Shown: positions 25,633-35,287, counted from the stretch's first letter. The stretch: DNA of 64,000 nt from Mesorhizobium amorphae (GCF_014843845.1 NZ_JHQS01000130.1:120352-184351); one strand, 5' to 3'. Translations and numbers: made by a program. Notes: generated by a model not told the origin, from the letters alone.

Positions 25633-27261
25633 ATGATCAGAACCGTCGCCACCAAACCTTATCTCGACCAGAAGCCCGGCACCTCCGGCCTGCGCAAGAA
25701 GGTGCCGGTATTCAAGCAGGAGCACTATGCCGAGAACTTCATCCAGTCGATCTTCGATGCTCTGGAGGGATTTGAGGGCAAGACGCTGGTGATCGGAGGC
25801 GACGGCCGCTTCTACAACCGCGAGGTCATCCAGAAGGCCATCGCCATGGCCGCAGCCAACGGTTTCGGCAAGGTGATGGTCGGGCAGGGCGGCATATTGT
25901 CGACGCCGGCCGCTTCGCACGTCATCCGCAAATACAAGACCTTCGGCGGCATCATCCTGTCGGCCAGCCACAATCCCGGCGGCCCGCATGAGGATTTCGG
26001 CATCAAGTACAATGCCGGCAATGGCGGCCCGGCGCCGGAAAAGCTGACCGACCTGATCTTCGAGAAGACCAAGACGATTGCAACCTTCAAGATCGCCGAC
26101 ATCGGGCCGATCGACATCGACAAGATCGGATCGGTCAAGGCGGACGGCATGACAGTCGAGATCATCGATCCGGTCACCGACTATGCCGAACTGATGGAAA
26201 GCCTGTTCGATTTCGACGCCATCCGCGCCAATTTCAAATACGGTTTTCGCATGCGTTTCGACGCCATGCATGCGGTCACCGGGCCCTATGCCAAGGAGAT
26301 CCTCGAACGGCGGCTTGGCGCTCCCAATGGCACCTGTCGCAACTTCAAGCCATTGCCGGATTTCGGCGGCCATCACCCCGATCCGAACCTGGTCCATGCC
26401 AAGCATCTCTACGACGAGATGATGGGACCGGACGCGCCGGATTTCGGCGCCGCCTCCGATGGTGACGGCGACCGCAACCTGATCATCGGCAAGGGCATCT
26501 TCGTCACGCCGTCGGATTCGGTGGCGATGCTTGCCGCCAACGCCCATCTTGCGCCCGGCTACAAGGAAGGCCTCAAAGGCATCGCCCGCTCGATGCCGAC
26601 CAGCGGTGCGGCCGACCGCGTCGCCGAAAAACTCGGCATCGGCATCTACGAGACGCCGACCGGCTGGAAGTTCTTCGGCAATCTGCTCGATGCCGATATG
26701 GCGACGATCTGCGGCGAGGAAAGTGCCGGCACCGGCTCCAACCATGTCCGCGAGAAGGACGGCCTGTGGGCGGTGCTGTTGTGGCTGAACATCCTGGCGG
26801 TGCGCGGCGAAAGCGCCAAGCAGATCGTCACCGAGCACTGGGAGACCTACGGCCGCAACTATTATTCGCGCCATGACTATGAAGAGGTCGAGACCGATCG
26901 CGCCAACGCCCTGGTCGACGAACTGCGTGCCAAGCTTGGCTCGCTGCCGGGCACCAGCGTGCGCGGCATGACAATCGCCAGTGCCGACGACTTCGCCTAC
27001 CACGACCCGGTCGACGGCTCGGTTAGCAAGAACCAGGGCATCAGGGTGCTGTTCGAAGGCGGCTCGCGCGTGGTCTTCCGCCTGTCCGGCACCGGCACCT
27101 CGGGCGCGACGCTGCGCGTCTATATCGAGCGCTACGAGCCGGACAAGGCGAGGCACGATCTCGACACGCAGGAGGCGCTTGCCGAGCTGATAGCGGCCGC
27201 CGATGATATTGCCGGGATCAAGAGCCACACCGGCCGCAACAAGCCGAGCGTGATTACTTGA
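25633..27261 (+). CDS. pgm: Phosphoglucomutase (alpha-D-glucose phosphate-specific)
   Basis: A 542-residue enzyme that interconverts glucose 1-phosphate and glucose 6-phosphate. KPGTSGLRKKV is the N-terminal signature, SASHNPGG (Ser about 112) holds the phosphoserine, DGDGDRN binds magnesium, and the C-terminal RLSGTGTSGATLR binds the phosphate. The length matches the eukaryote-like PGM branch used in rhizobial glg operons. It links both arms of the cluster: it feeds GlgC and takes up the product of GlgP. Confidence 0.95.
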   Translation: MIRTVATKPYLDQKPGTSGLRKKVPVFKQEHYAENFIQSIFDALEGFEGKTLVIGGDGRFYNREVIQKAIAMAAANGFGKVMVGQGGILSTPAASHVIRKYKTFGGIILSASHNPGGPHEDFGIKYNAGNGGPAPEKLTDLIFEKTKTIATFKIADIGPIDIDKIGSVKADGMTVEIIDPVTDYAELMESLFDFDAIRANFKYGFRMRFDAMHAVTGPYAKEILERRLGAPNGTCRNFKPLPDFGGHHPDPNLVHAKHLYDEMMGPDAPDFGAASDGDGDRNLIIGKGIFVTPSDSVAMLAANAHLAPGYKEGLKGIARSMPTSGAADRVAEKLGIGIYETPTGWKFFGNLLDADMATICGEESAGTGSNHVREKDGLWAVLLWLNILAVRGESAKQIVTEHWETYGRNYYSRHDYEEVETDRANALVDELRAKLGSLPGTSVRGMTIASADDFAYHDPVDGSVSKNQGIRVLFEGGSRVVFRLSGTGTSGATLRVYIERYEPDKARHDLDTQEALAELIAAADDIAGIKSHTGRNKPSVIT

Positions 27262-27333
27262 GGCTGACCGATAGCCGGTCGCCTGAGTTCGGCCTGCGTC
27301 GCGACCTTCCCCACAAGGTCGGGAGCCGCGCGC

Positions 27334-29346
27334 GTGAGTGAACTTGGCGCAACCGTCAGCCGCGAAGGCATTCGCTTCGCTGCCTGGTCGTCGTCGGCGA
27401 GGCGCCTTTGGGTCTCGATCTTCGACAAGACTGGAAACCGTGAAACCGACCGGCTTGAGCTCCAGCCGGAAGGCGAGGGCGTCCATGCCCTGTTCGTCGC
27501 CGGCCTCGGCGCCGGCACGCGCTATGGCTTTCGCGCCGATGGCGATTATGCGCCCGATCGCGGCTTTTGGTTCGATCCGGAGAAGTTACTCGTCGACCCC
27601 TATGCCGTCGAGATCGACAGGCCTTATGCCCATCACTGGCGGCTTGCCGCGCGGCGCAACGAGGGCGCCGACACCGCGCCGCTGATGCCGAAGGCCGTGG
27701 CCAAGACCTTGCCGAAGCCGCTGCCTGTCTTGCCGCCCCTGTTCCGACCTGGTGGCCTGGTCTACGAAGTGCCGGTGCGCGCCTTCACCATGCTGCATCC
27801 GGATATCCCCGAGAGACAGCGCGGGACGATTGCGGCCCTTGCCCATCCGGCCATCATCGAGCACCTGAAGAAACTCGGCGTCGGCGCCGTCGAACTGATG
27901 CCGGTCACCGCCTCGATCGACGAGCGGCATTTGCCGCCGTTGGGCTTGAGCAACGCCTGGGGCTACAATCCCGTCACCTTCATGGCGCTCGACCCGCGCC
28001 TGGCGCCAGGCGGGCTGACCGAATTGCGCGACACGGTCTCGGCACTGCGCAAGGCCGGCATCGGCACCATCCTCGACCTCGTCTTCAACCACACCGGCGA
28101 AAGCGACCGGCTCGGCCCGACGCTGTCGCTGCGCGGCCTCGACAACAGCGCCTACTACCAGCACGAACCGGACGGCAGGCTGGTGAACGACACCGGCACC
28201 GGCAACACAGTCGCCTGCGATCACCCGATCGTCGCGGAGATGGTGCTGGACACGCTCCGTCATTTCGTCCGCCATGCCGGGGTCGATGGTTTCCGCTTCG
28301 ACCTCGCGCCCATTCTCGGCCGCATCGACAGCGTGTTCGACCCGGCCGCGCCACTGCTCAAGGCCATCGCCGACGACCCCGTTCTCGCCGACAGGGTGCT
28401 CATATCGGAGCCCTGGGACATCGGCCCGGACGGCTATCAGCTCGGCAATTTTCCAGCGCCCTTCCTCGAGTGGAACGACAGATACCGCGACGATGTCAGG
28501 CGCTTCTGGCGCGGCGACGCCGGCATGGTCGGCGCGCTGGCGACAAGGCTCGCCGGCTCGTCCGATGTGTTCGCCAAGGCAGATCAGTCGGTGAACCGCA
28601 CGGTCAACTTCATCGCCGCGCATGACGGCATGACGCTGGCCGACCTCGTCGCTTACGAGCGCAAGCACAACGCGGCCAATGGCGAGCAGAACCGCGACGG
28701 CCACAACGAGAACCTGTCGTGGAACAACGGTGTCGAAGGCGAGACCTCGGATACTGGGATTGCCGAAGCCCGGTTCAACGATCGTTGCGCGCTGCTCGCC
28801 ACGCTGTTTGCCTCGCGCGGCACGATCATGCTGACGGCGGGCGACGAATTCGGCCGCACGCAAAAGGGCAACAACAACGCCTATGCGCAGGACAATGCGA
28901 TCACCTGGCTCGACTGGGCCGGGCGCGACCTGGCGCTCGAAGCCCACGCAATCATACTAGCCGCAATGCGCCGCGCCGCGCCAGTGCTTTCCGGCACAGA
29001 TTTTCTGACCGGAGAGCCGCCGGCGGGTTCGGACGTTCCCGACGTCGCCTGGCTGACCGAGACGGGAGCACCGCTTAGCGAGGCGGACTGGCACGATCCG
29101 CGGCGGCATCGCCTGGTCATGCTGCTTGGCGGCGCCGGCGCTAGCGATGGCCGCTTTGCCGTCATCGTCAATGGCGACCGCCGCCAATCGATATTCACGC
29201 TGCCCGGGCGCGATGGATTTCATTGGGTTCCCGTGATCGAAGCCGCCGCCGGCGGCGTCGACATCGCACGGCCTGTGCCGGGGCGGGCGGTGATTTTCAT
29301 GATTGAGCGCCGAGCCGGAAAGGCCAGCGCCAGGAAGGGTTCGTAA
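27334..29346 (+). CDS. glgX: Glycogen debranching enzyme (GlgX)
   Basis: A 670-residue GH13_11 isoamylase-type enzyme that hydrolyses alpha-1,6 branches left after phosphorylase action. It has an N-terminal CBM48, then the barrel with NAWGYNPVTFMALDP, VFNHTGESD, the nucleophile in DGFRFDLAPIL (about 324), and the acid/base Glu in ISEPWD (about 358). GTG at 27334 with GGGAG upstream is the chosen start. Its TAA stop is directly followed by the ATG of the next gene with no gap, so translation is probably coupled. Confidence 0.94.
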   Translation: MSELGATVSREGIRFAAWSSSARRLWVSIFDKTGNRETDRLELQPEGEGVHALFVAGLGAGTRYGFRADGDYAPDRGFWFDPEKLLVDPYAVEIDRPYAHHWRLAARRNEGADTAPLMPKAVAKTLPKPLPVLPPLFRPGGLVYEVPVRAFTMLHPDIPERQRGTIAALAHPAIIEHLKKLGVGAVELMPVTASIDERHLPPLGLSNAWGYNPVTFMALDPRLAPGGLTELRDTVSALRKAGIGTILDLVFNHTGESDRLGPTLSLRGLDNSAYYQHEPDGRLVNDTGTGNTVACDHPIVAEMVLDTLRHFVRHAGVDGFRFDLAPILGRIDSVFDPAAPLLKAIADDPVLADRVLISEPWDIGPDGYQLGNFPAPFLEWNDRYRDDVRRFWRGDAGMVGALATRLAGSSDVFAKADQSVNRTVNFIAAHDGMTLADLVAYERKHNAANGEQNRDGHNENLSWNNGVEGETSDTGIAEARFNDRCALLATLFASRGTIMLTAGDEFGRTQKGNNNAYAQDNAITWLDWAGRDLALEAHAIILAAMRRAAPVLSGTDFLTGEPPAGSDVPDVAWLTETGAPLSEADWHDPRRHRLVMLLGGAGASDGRFAVIVNGDRRQSIFTLPGRDGFHWVPVIEAAAGGVDIARPVPGRAVIFMIERRAGKASARKGS

Positions 29347-30978
29347 ATGGCTGACCAAAATGCCGAATGGTGGCGCGGCTGCGTCATCTACCAGATCTAT
29401 CCGCGCTCCTTCCAGGATACGACGGGCGACGGCAGCGGCGACCTGGGTGGCATCACCAACCGTTTGCAGCATGTCGCCTCGCTCGGCGTCGACGCCGTCT
29501 GGCTGTCGCCCTTCTTCAGGTCGCCGATGGCCGACATGGGCTACGACGTATCCGACTATCAGGACGTCGATCCGATGTTCGGCACGATCGAGGATTTCGA
29601 CGCGCTGATCGCCGAAGCGCACCGGCTCGGGCTTAAGATCATCATCGATCAGGTCCTGTCGCATTCCTCCGACAAGCATGAATGGTTCGTCGAAAGCCGC
29701 GCCAGCCGCGACAATCCCAAGGCCGATTGGTATGTCTGGGCCGACGCCAGGCCCGATGGCAGCGCGCCCAACAACTGGCTGTCGCTCTTCGGCGGCCCGG
29801 CCTGGGAATGGGATGCCACGCGGCGGCAGTACTACATGCACAATTTCCTGGCCTCGCAGCCGGACCTGAATTTCCACAATCCCGAGGTTCAGGACGCGCT
29901 GCTGGAAACGGTGCGGTTCTGGCTGGAGCGCGGCGTCGACGGCTTCCGGCTGGACACGGTCAACTACTATTTTCATGACCAATGGCTGCGCGACAACCCG
30001 CCTCTGGCGGCAAGCGTCGCCGGCACCAACGAGGCCACCACCACCTATGCCTTTCAAATGCATCTGTTCGACAAGACGCAGCCGGAAAATCTGACTTTCC
30101 TCGGGCGCTTTCGGGCGCTGCTCGACGAACATGGCGGCCGCGCCGCGGTCGGCGAGGTTGGCGACGAAGACCGCTCGCTGCAGACGCTCGCCGCCTACAC
30201 CTCCGGCGGCGACAAGCTGCAGATGTGCTACACGTTCGACCTGCTCGGCCCGCAATTCTCGGCCGCGCACATTCGCGGATGCGTCGAGGCGTTCGAGACC
30301 GCGGTCGCCGACGGCTGGGTCTGCTGGGCCTTTTCCAACCATGACGTGGTGCGCCATGTCAGCCGCTGGACGCGCCCGGGCGGCGACCCCGAAATGGTAG
30401 CGAAATTCTCGATCGCGCTGCTCTCCTGCCTGCGCGGATCGATCTGCATCTACCAGGGCGAGGAACTCGGGCTGGAGGAGGCGGAACTCGCCTTCGAGGA
30501 TTTGCGCGATCCGTTCGGCATCCGCTTCTGGCCGGGCATCAAGGGCAGGGACGGCTGCCGCACGCCGATGGCCTGGGAAGCGGGCGCCGACAATGCCGGC
30601 TTCACCTCGGGCAAGCCCTGGCTTCCCGTGCCGGTCGGTCATCGCGCCTGCGCCGTTGACATCCAGAACGGTGAGCAGGCGTCGGTGCTTGCCGCCTACC
30701 GGGCGATGCTCGGCTTGCGCAAGCGGCACCCGGCGCTGGTCACCGGCTCGATCCGCTTCCTCGATGCCGAAGGCGATGTTCTTGCCTTTATCCGTGAAGG
30801 CGGCGGCGAGACGCTGCTCTGCGTCTTCAACTTCGCCGACGAGCCGGCAAGCTGGCCGGTTCCGCCTTATCTGGGCGCTGTCGAGGCGATCGATGTTGGA
30901 ACGGTTGCCGCAGGTGCCCTTGAAGACCACGCATTGGTGCTGCCGCCTTTGGCTTGCTTCCTCGGACGGATGATCTGA
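29347..30978 (+). CDS. Alpha-glucosidase, GH13 family (AglA-like)
   Basis: A 543-residue GH13 hydrolase without a signal peptide, so cytoplasmic. WWRGCVIYQIYPRSFQDT is the usual start of this group. Catalytic residues are visible: Asp in DGFRLDTVNYY (about 203), Glu in AVGEVGD (about 271), and Asp in FSNHDVVRH (about 332). It looks most like rhizobial AglA alpha-glucosidase, which splits maltose, sucrose or trehalose-like substrates. At the end of the glycogen operon it could clear short maltodextrins left after GlgP and GlgX. The true substrate could equally be an imported alpha-glucoside. Confidence 0.88.
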   Translation: MADQNAEWWRGCVIYQIYPRSFQDTTGDGSGDLGGITNRLQHVASLGVDAVWLSPFFRSPMADMGYDVSDYQDVDPMFGTIEDFDALIAEAHRLGLKIIIDQVLSHSSDKHEWFVESRASRDNPKADWYVWADARPDGSAPNNWLSLFGGPAWEWDATRRQYYMHNFLASQPDLNFHNPEVQDALLETVRFWLERGVDGFRLDTVNYYFHDQWLRDNPPLAASVAGTNEATTTYAFQMHLFDKTQPENLTFLGRFRALLDEHGGRAAVGEVGDEDRSLQTLAAYTSGGDKLQMCYTFDLLGPQFSAAHIRGCVEAFETAVADGWVCWAFSNHDVVRHVSRWTRPGGDPEMVAKFSIALLSCLRGSICIYQGEELGLEEAELAFEDLRDPFGIRFWPGIKGRDGCRTPMAWEAGADNAGFTSGKPWLPVPVGHRACAVDIQNGEQASVLAAYRAMLGLRKRHPALVTGSIRFLDAEGDVLAFIREGGGETLLCVFNFADEPASWPVPPYLGAVEAIDVGTVAAGALEDHALVLPPLACFLGRMI

Positions 30979-30986
30979 CCGCGGCC

Positions 30987-32792
30987 CTACTGGACGAGCA
31001 CGGACCGCCCGCAGGTGGCACCGGTGACGCGGATATCGGCTTCGCCGACATGCACGCCGAGCGCTGCAAGGGTGTTGGAGACCAGGTCGTCGACCGGCGC
31101 GGTCACACCGTTGAGCAGCGTCACCACGGCCGGCTTCACTGTGCCCAGCAAGGCGCTCACGTCGATGCCGAGCCCCAGTGCGCTCACCGAAAGCGACAGA
31201 TCGTTGACCAGCGAGGTGGTCAGCGACTGCGTCAGGTTCTTCGTCGACACCGTCTTGATCGCCTTGTTGGTGATGTCGGTGCTGGTGAAGATCAGGTTCG
31301 TTGGGGTCATGTTGGTGACTGAGAAGGCCGACGATCCCTTGATCTGCAGCAGTTTGAGATTGATCAGCGGCAGCTTGACGCTGACATCGGCGATCTCGGC
31401 GTCGCTGAACGAGTGCGGCCTGGTGAAGTCGGCGAAGCCGCTGGCGTCGGCATCGGCGAGATGCGCGGCGACCACGCCCGGCTGCCCGGCAATCGTGACC
31501 TTCAGGCTGTCGGGACGCCCGGTCGGGCAGCTTATGTCGGTCAGCGTGGCTTCGGCATAGGCCACTTCGACATGCAGTGGCAGGTTCACGGCGAGCAGCT
31601 TGATGCCGCCGCCTAGATTCATGCTTCCACCGTTGCCGTTGCCGTTGCCGTTTCCGTTTCCGATGCCGACGCTGGCCAGGAGCTTGATCCGCGTCTGCGC
31701 GGTGCGCACGACGGTGCCGGTCCCCCCCACCGTCAGCCAAGGCGAGGATTGCGGCGGCTCGCCAATGGCGATGCTGAGCGTAGTGGACGTCAATCCCGGC
31801 AAGGTGGCGCCGAGATTGACCTGGACCTGGTTGGTGCCGTTGGCCAATGCGGCCGCCGCCGTCACCATGCTCATCGCGCTCGCGGCGACGCTGAGCCCGG
31901 CCGGTTTCTGCCCGAGGCCAAGGTTGCCGACCGAACCCAAATTGATGAATTGGCTGAGCGGGATCTTGACTTTGTTGGTGGCGCCGGAGGCCATCGTCTG
32001 CAGCGCGATCCTGGCTGTGCGGTCGAGCCCGGGGACATTGGCCATGGCAGTGGCGATCTGGCCGACCGTCGCCTTCGAGGCCAGAACGTCCGAATAGCTC
32101 ACGCCTGTCAGCTTCAGCTCGGTCGCGAGTTGATCAGTGAAGGAGAGCACGTCGATATCGGCCGAGATCAGTGCATTGTAGTCCATCACGCTGAGCGAGA
32201 TGTTGCTGCCCAGAAGCCCGCCGAGCAGTGCGTTGAGGATGCCGCCATTGACGCTGGCCAGCCGCGATCCGATCGAAAATGCGGCCTCGGCCTGGGCGCT
32301 CGCCGTGGCTGTGGTGCCGATGACGGGCGCCTCCATCATCGAGGCTGAGAAATAGAGCGTGCCGCGCTTCTTCAGCGACACCTGGACGGCGTTGTAAGGC
32401 AGCTTGCCGGCCTCGAACCGGCTTCCGGCGGCAATCGAGCTGACCCCGGAATAGCGGCCCGGCACCACCTGGATGACCGCCTTGCTGGCTGTGGGATCGA
32501 CAATTGTGCCCTGTTTCTGGACGGCGACCGAGTTGAACCCGTTATCCTTTAGCGTCGTCAGCACCGCCAGTTCGGCGTTGTTGATGTTGGCGGCCGCCGT
32601 GATCGCCGCCAGGTCGACGATCGACTGCGCCGCGCGCCGCTCGTTGAACAGGGCGCCTTCGTCGATCGCGAAGGCTGCCAGCGCCAGCGCAACGGGCGCG
32701 CTCACCGCCGTCATGATCGCGAAATTGGCGCGCCTGTCGGCGATCAGCCGCCCGATCGATCCCAGTATTCCGGCGCCTGCAAAGCCCATCAT
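30987..32792 (-). CDS. TadG-like pilus-assembly/secreted protein
   Basis: A 601-residue protein with the TadG N-terminus: a cytoplasmic stretch (RRANFAIMTA) and one membrane helix (about 24-45), then an asparagine- and alanine-rich region that begins DLAAITAAANINN. The rest is predicted extracytoplasmic and low in cysteine. A Gly-Asn repeat, GNGNGNGNGNGG, lies near residues 375-390 and is coded by a hexanucleotide tract (31630-31665). The gene overlaps the upstream TadE-like gene by 4 bp. No other tad or flp genes are in the window, so this is an orphan pair. Its role is unknown beyond the family link. Confidence 0.75.
   Translation of the reverse strand: MMGFAGAGILGSIGRLIADRRANFAIMTAVSAPVALALAAFAIDEGALFNERRAAQSIVDLAAITAAANINNAELAVLTTLKDNGFNSVAVQKQGTIVDPTASKAVIQVVPGRYSGVSSIAAGSRFEAGKLPYNAVQVSLKKRGTLYFSASMMEAPVIGTTATASAQAEAAFSIGSRLASVNGGILNALLGGLLGSNISLSVMDYNALISADIDVLSFTDQLATELKLTGVSYSDVLASKATVGQIATAMANVPGLDRTARIALQTMASGATNKVKIPLSQFINLGSVGNLGLGQKPAGLSVAASAMSMVTAAAALANGTNQVQVNLGATLPGLTSTTLSIAIGEPPQSSPWLTVGGTGTVVRTAQTRIKLLASVGIGNGNGNGNGNGGSMNLGGGIKLLAVNLPLHVEVAYAEATLTDISCPTGRPDSLKVTIAGQPGVVAAHLADADASGFADFTRPHSFSDAEIADVSVKLPLINLKLLQIKGSSAFSVTNMTPTNLIFTSTDITNKAIKTVSTKNLTQSLTTSLVNDLSLSVSALGLGIDVSALLGTVKPAVVTLLNGVTAPVDDLVSNTLAALGVHVGEADIRVTGATCGRSVLVQ
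31630..31665. repeat. Hexanucleotide tandem tract inside the TadG-like gene
   Basis: Six consecutive hexamers on the plus strand: CCGTTG three times, CCGTTT twice, then CCGATG. On the coding strand they give Gly-Asn dipeptides. Copy-number changes would keep the frame and only change repeat length. Confidence 0.8.
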
Positions 32793-33235
32793 ATGCCCCC
32801 GACGCGGATCGTCGATTGACGCTGGATTGTCACCGACGGCATCGGCAGGCTCTGAAAGAGGTTCCAGATCGGCAGATCCCGAGCGTCGTAGCTGACCGAC
32901 ACAACGAATTGACTGCCGTCGATGACGCTGTCCTTGGCATCGACCGTCAGTTTGCTGGCGTTGACGAAAGGATAGCCGGTGACGTCGTGAGCGATGAAAT
33001 CGGTGACAAGTGCCTTTCGCTCGGTCTGGTTTAGTCCCGCAATTGCCGTTCGCGCCGCATCAGCGGCGATCTGCTGCACCGAGTGGCTTGCTCCGAAATA
33101 GATGCCGTATGCAACCATGCCGAGCAGAAGCAGGATGAAGATCGGCGCCAGCATGGCGAATTCGATCGCCGACGTTGCCGCGGCGTCTGTCCGGAAACGA
33201 GACCATGAAGGGCAGTTTTTGGGGTTCTGCAGCAT
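32789..33235 (-). CDS. TadE-like pseudopilin-type membrane protein
   Basis: A 148-residue protein. An N-terminal basic segment ends in DAAATSAIEFAMLAPIF, the TadE-type helix with a conserved Glu five residues into the hydrophobic part, as in prepilins. ADAARTAIAG follows, typical of TadE_2. I chose the ATG at 33235; an in-frame TTG at 33286 adds a hydrophobic stretch that is not part of the family. It overlaps the TadG-like gene by ATGA, so they are co-translated. The pair may form minor pilins of a Flp-type pilus encoded elsewhere. Confidence 0.78.
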   Translation of the reverse strand: MLQNPKNCPSWSRFRTDAAATSAIEFAMLAPIFILLLLGMVAYGIYFGASHSVQQIAADAARTAIAGLNQTERKALVTDFIAHDVTGYPFVNASKLTVDAKDSVIDGSQFVVSVSYDARDLPIWNLFQSLPMPSVTIQRQSTIRVGGI

Positions 33236-33375
33236 AATCACAGCATGCCAAATCCCGACTGCAAAAACTGAAAACAGCCCGAGCAACCCTTGAGTGTGCC
33301 AAGTTGAAAGGCGCTAGACTTTAGATATCGCTGTTTTAGCTGAAGATTGCTCACTCAGCGTCAAGCAAGAGTCGG

Positions 33376-33404
33376 TTGAAATCACATTTCCGTCTGTCTA
33401 GTCT
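33376..33404 (+). promoter_or_regulatory. Candidate promoter upstream of oppA
   Basis: TTGAAA (33376-33381) and TAGTCT (33399-33404) are 17 bp apart and lie 116 bp before the oppA ATG. The -35 match is good, the -10 only fair. Confidence 0.35.
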
Positions 33405-33519
33405 CCTGCCACCAGCCGCCGGAGAGGGAACCGGTGGCGCGCTCAAAAGGGGCCAGATATCGGTTCCGGGGCGTCAACACGTAAAGGCGCGCCGACGGCA
33501 GTGCCACAGGGAGAACTTC

Positions 33520-35112
33520 ATGCTGAGAAACATGCTGAAGGCGACGGTGTTCGCCACCACCATGGCTTTGACCGCGGGCACCTTCTACACGCCAGCCTTC
33601 GCCGAAGTCGTCTACAACCGCGGCACCGCTGCGGAATCGGAGACGGTCGACCCGCACAAGACTTCGACGGTCTACGAGGCCAATATCTTGCGCGACCTGT
33701 TCCAGGGGCTGGTCATGCAGGACGAGAAGGCCAACCTCATTCCGGGCGCCGCCGAAAGCTGGACGGTATCGGATGACGGCACCGTCTATACGTTCAAGCT
33801 GCGCAAGGACGGCATGTGGTCGGATGGCAGCCCGGTGACGGCTGAAGACTTCGTCTACGCCTTCCATCGGCTGGAGGATCCGGCCACGGCCGCCGAATAC
33901 GCCTCGATGCTCTATCCGGTGAAGAACGCCGAGGAGGTCAACACCAAGAAGGCGAAGCCCGAGGAGATGGGCGTCAAGGCGGTCGATGCGACCACACTTG
34001 AGGTGACGCTGAAGGCGCCAACCCCTTACTTCCTGGAGATGCTGACCCACCAGGCGACCTATCCGGTCAACAAGGCTTCCATCGACAAGCTCGGCGCCGA
34101 ATGGATCAAGCCGGGCAATCTGGTTTCCAACGGCGCCTACACGCTGGCGGAATGGGTTCCCAACGACCACATGAAGCTGGTCAAGAATCCGAAATTCTGG
34201 GACGCCGCGAGTGTCAAGATCGACGTCGTCAATTATATCCCGACCGAGGACCGCTCATCAGCGATGAAGCGCTTCGAGGCCGGCGAACTCGACAGCTATG
34301 ACGACCTGCCGACCGAACAGCTCGCCGACCTCAAGACCAAGTTCGGAGATCAGATCCATGTCGGACCGTATCTCGGCACTTACTATTACGCGGTAAAGAC
34401 CGACAAGGCGCCGTGGGACAATGTCGAGCTGCGCAACGCCATCTCGATGGCGATCGATCGCGATTTCATTGCCGAAAAGGTCTGGCAGAACTCCATGCTC
34501 CCCGGCTATTCGATGGTGCCTCCCGGTATCGAGGGCTACACGCCGGCAATGGCCAAATATGCCGACATGTCGCAGATCGACCGCGAGGACGCGGCCAAGA
34601 AAGTCCTGGAGAAACTCGGCTACACGCCCGAGAAGCCGCTGAAGATGGAGATCCGCTACAACACCTCGGAAAACCACAAGAACACGGCGGTTGCCATCCA
34701 GGAACAGTTGAAGCCGCTCGGCGTCGAAGTGACGCTGCTCAACACCGACACCAAGACCCACTACTCCTTCCTCGAGCAGAAGGGTGACTATGACGTGGCA
34801 CGTGCCGCCTGGATCGCCGACTACAAGGATCCGGAAACCTTCCTCGGCATCTCGCGCAAGGCGAGCGGCAACAACTATTCGAACTACAACAGCCCGCAAT
34901 ACGAGGCGGCCATGGACAAGGCCGCCGCCGCAGGCGGCAAGCCCGAGGAGCGCATGAAGGAACTCGCCGAGGCCGAGCGGATCCTCGTCGACGACGCTGG
35001 CCAGATTCCGCTTCTCTACTACAGCTACCACGACATCGTTTCTTCGAAGCTGCATGGCTTCGTCGACAACGTGATGGACGTGCACCCGTCCCGCTTCGTC
35101 TCCAAGGACTGA
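33520..35112 (+). CDS. oppA: Oligopeptide ABC transporter, substrate-binding protein (OppA-like)
   Basis: A 530-residue SBP_bac_5 family protein. The signal peptide spans about 1-28 with an AFA cleavage site. The mature protein starts with a block containing GTAAESETVDPHKT, and LRKDGMWSDGSPVTAEDFVYA is the family signature. GDYDVARAAWIADYKDPETFL is typical of OppA/MppA-like peptide binders. The ATG at 33520 follows AGGGAGA. It binds peptides in the periplasm for OppBC-DF. A perfect hairpin follows the gene before oppB. Confidence 0.92.
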   Translation: MLRNMLKATVFATTMALTAGTFYTPAFAEVVYNRGTAAESETVDPHKTSTVYEANILRDLFQGLVMQDEKANLIPGAAESWTVSDDGTVYTFKLRKDGMWSDGSPVTAEDFVYAFHRLEDPATAAEYASMLYPVKNAEEVNTKKAKPEEMGVKAVDATTLEVTLKAPTPYFLEMLTHQATYPVNKASIDKLGAEWIKPGNLVSNGAYTLAEWVPNDHMKLVKNPKFWDAASVKIDVVNYIPTEDRSSAMKRFEAGELDSYDDLPTEQLADLKTKFGDQIHVGPYLGTYYYAVKTDKAPWDNVELRNAISMAIDRDFIAEKVWQNSMLPGYSMVPPGIEGYTPAMAKYADMSQIDREDAAKKVLEKLGYTPEKPLKMEIRYNTSENHKNTAVAIQEQLKPLGVEVTLLNTDTKTHYSFLEQKGDYDVARAAWIADYKDPETFLGISRKASGNNYSNYNSPQYEAAMDKAAAAGGKPEERMKELAEAERILVDDAGQIPLLYYSYHDIVSSKLHGFVDNVMDVHPSRFVSKD

Positions 35113-35130
35113 CAATCATCCTTGGCTGGA

Positions 35131-35157
35131 CCGCCGCGCCTCATCTGGGCGCGGCGG
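35131..35157 (+). terminator. GC-rich hairpin between oppA and oppB
   Basis: CCGCCGCGCC (35131-35140) and GGCGCGGCGG (35148-35157) pair perfectly with a 7-base loop, 19 bp after the oppA stop. No U-tract follows. It probably raises oppA mRNA relative to the permease genes, as at frcB-frcC. Confidence 0.6.
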
Positions 35158-35287
35158 GCTGGTCGGTCATCGCATCGGTCCGAAAGTCGTGCTCGATTTT
35201 CGGCAAGCCCGGTGCGAAGATTTGGCGCCGGAGCATGGCAATGCGTCCGCATTGACGTAATGTCGCTCTGGCCGAAGCGGGGCGCCG

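Noticed and set aside
25609..27486. Minus-strand open frame opposite pgm
   Set aside because: Antisense to a well-conserved enzyme; no family motif or ribosome binding site.
31630..31665. Tandem repeats as a possible CRISPR
   Set aside because: The unit is 6 bp, in frame within a gene, with no spacers.
28957..31740. Very long minus-strand open frame (over 900 codons) across glgX, the glucosidase and TadG
   Set aside because: It crosses several real genes and has low-complexity His/Arg/Asp composition typical of a shadow frame.
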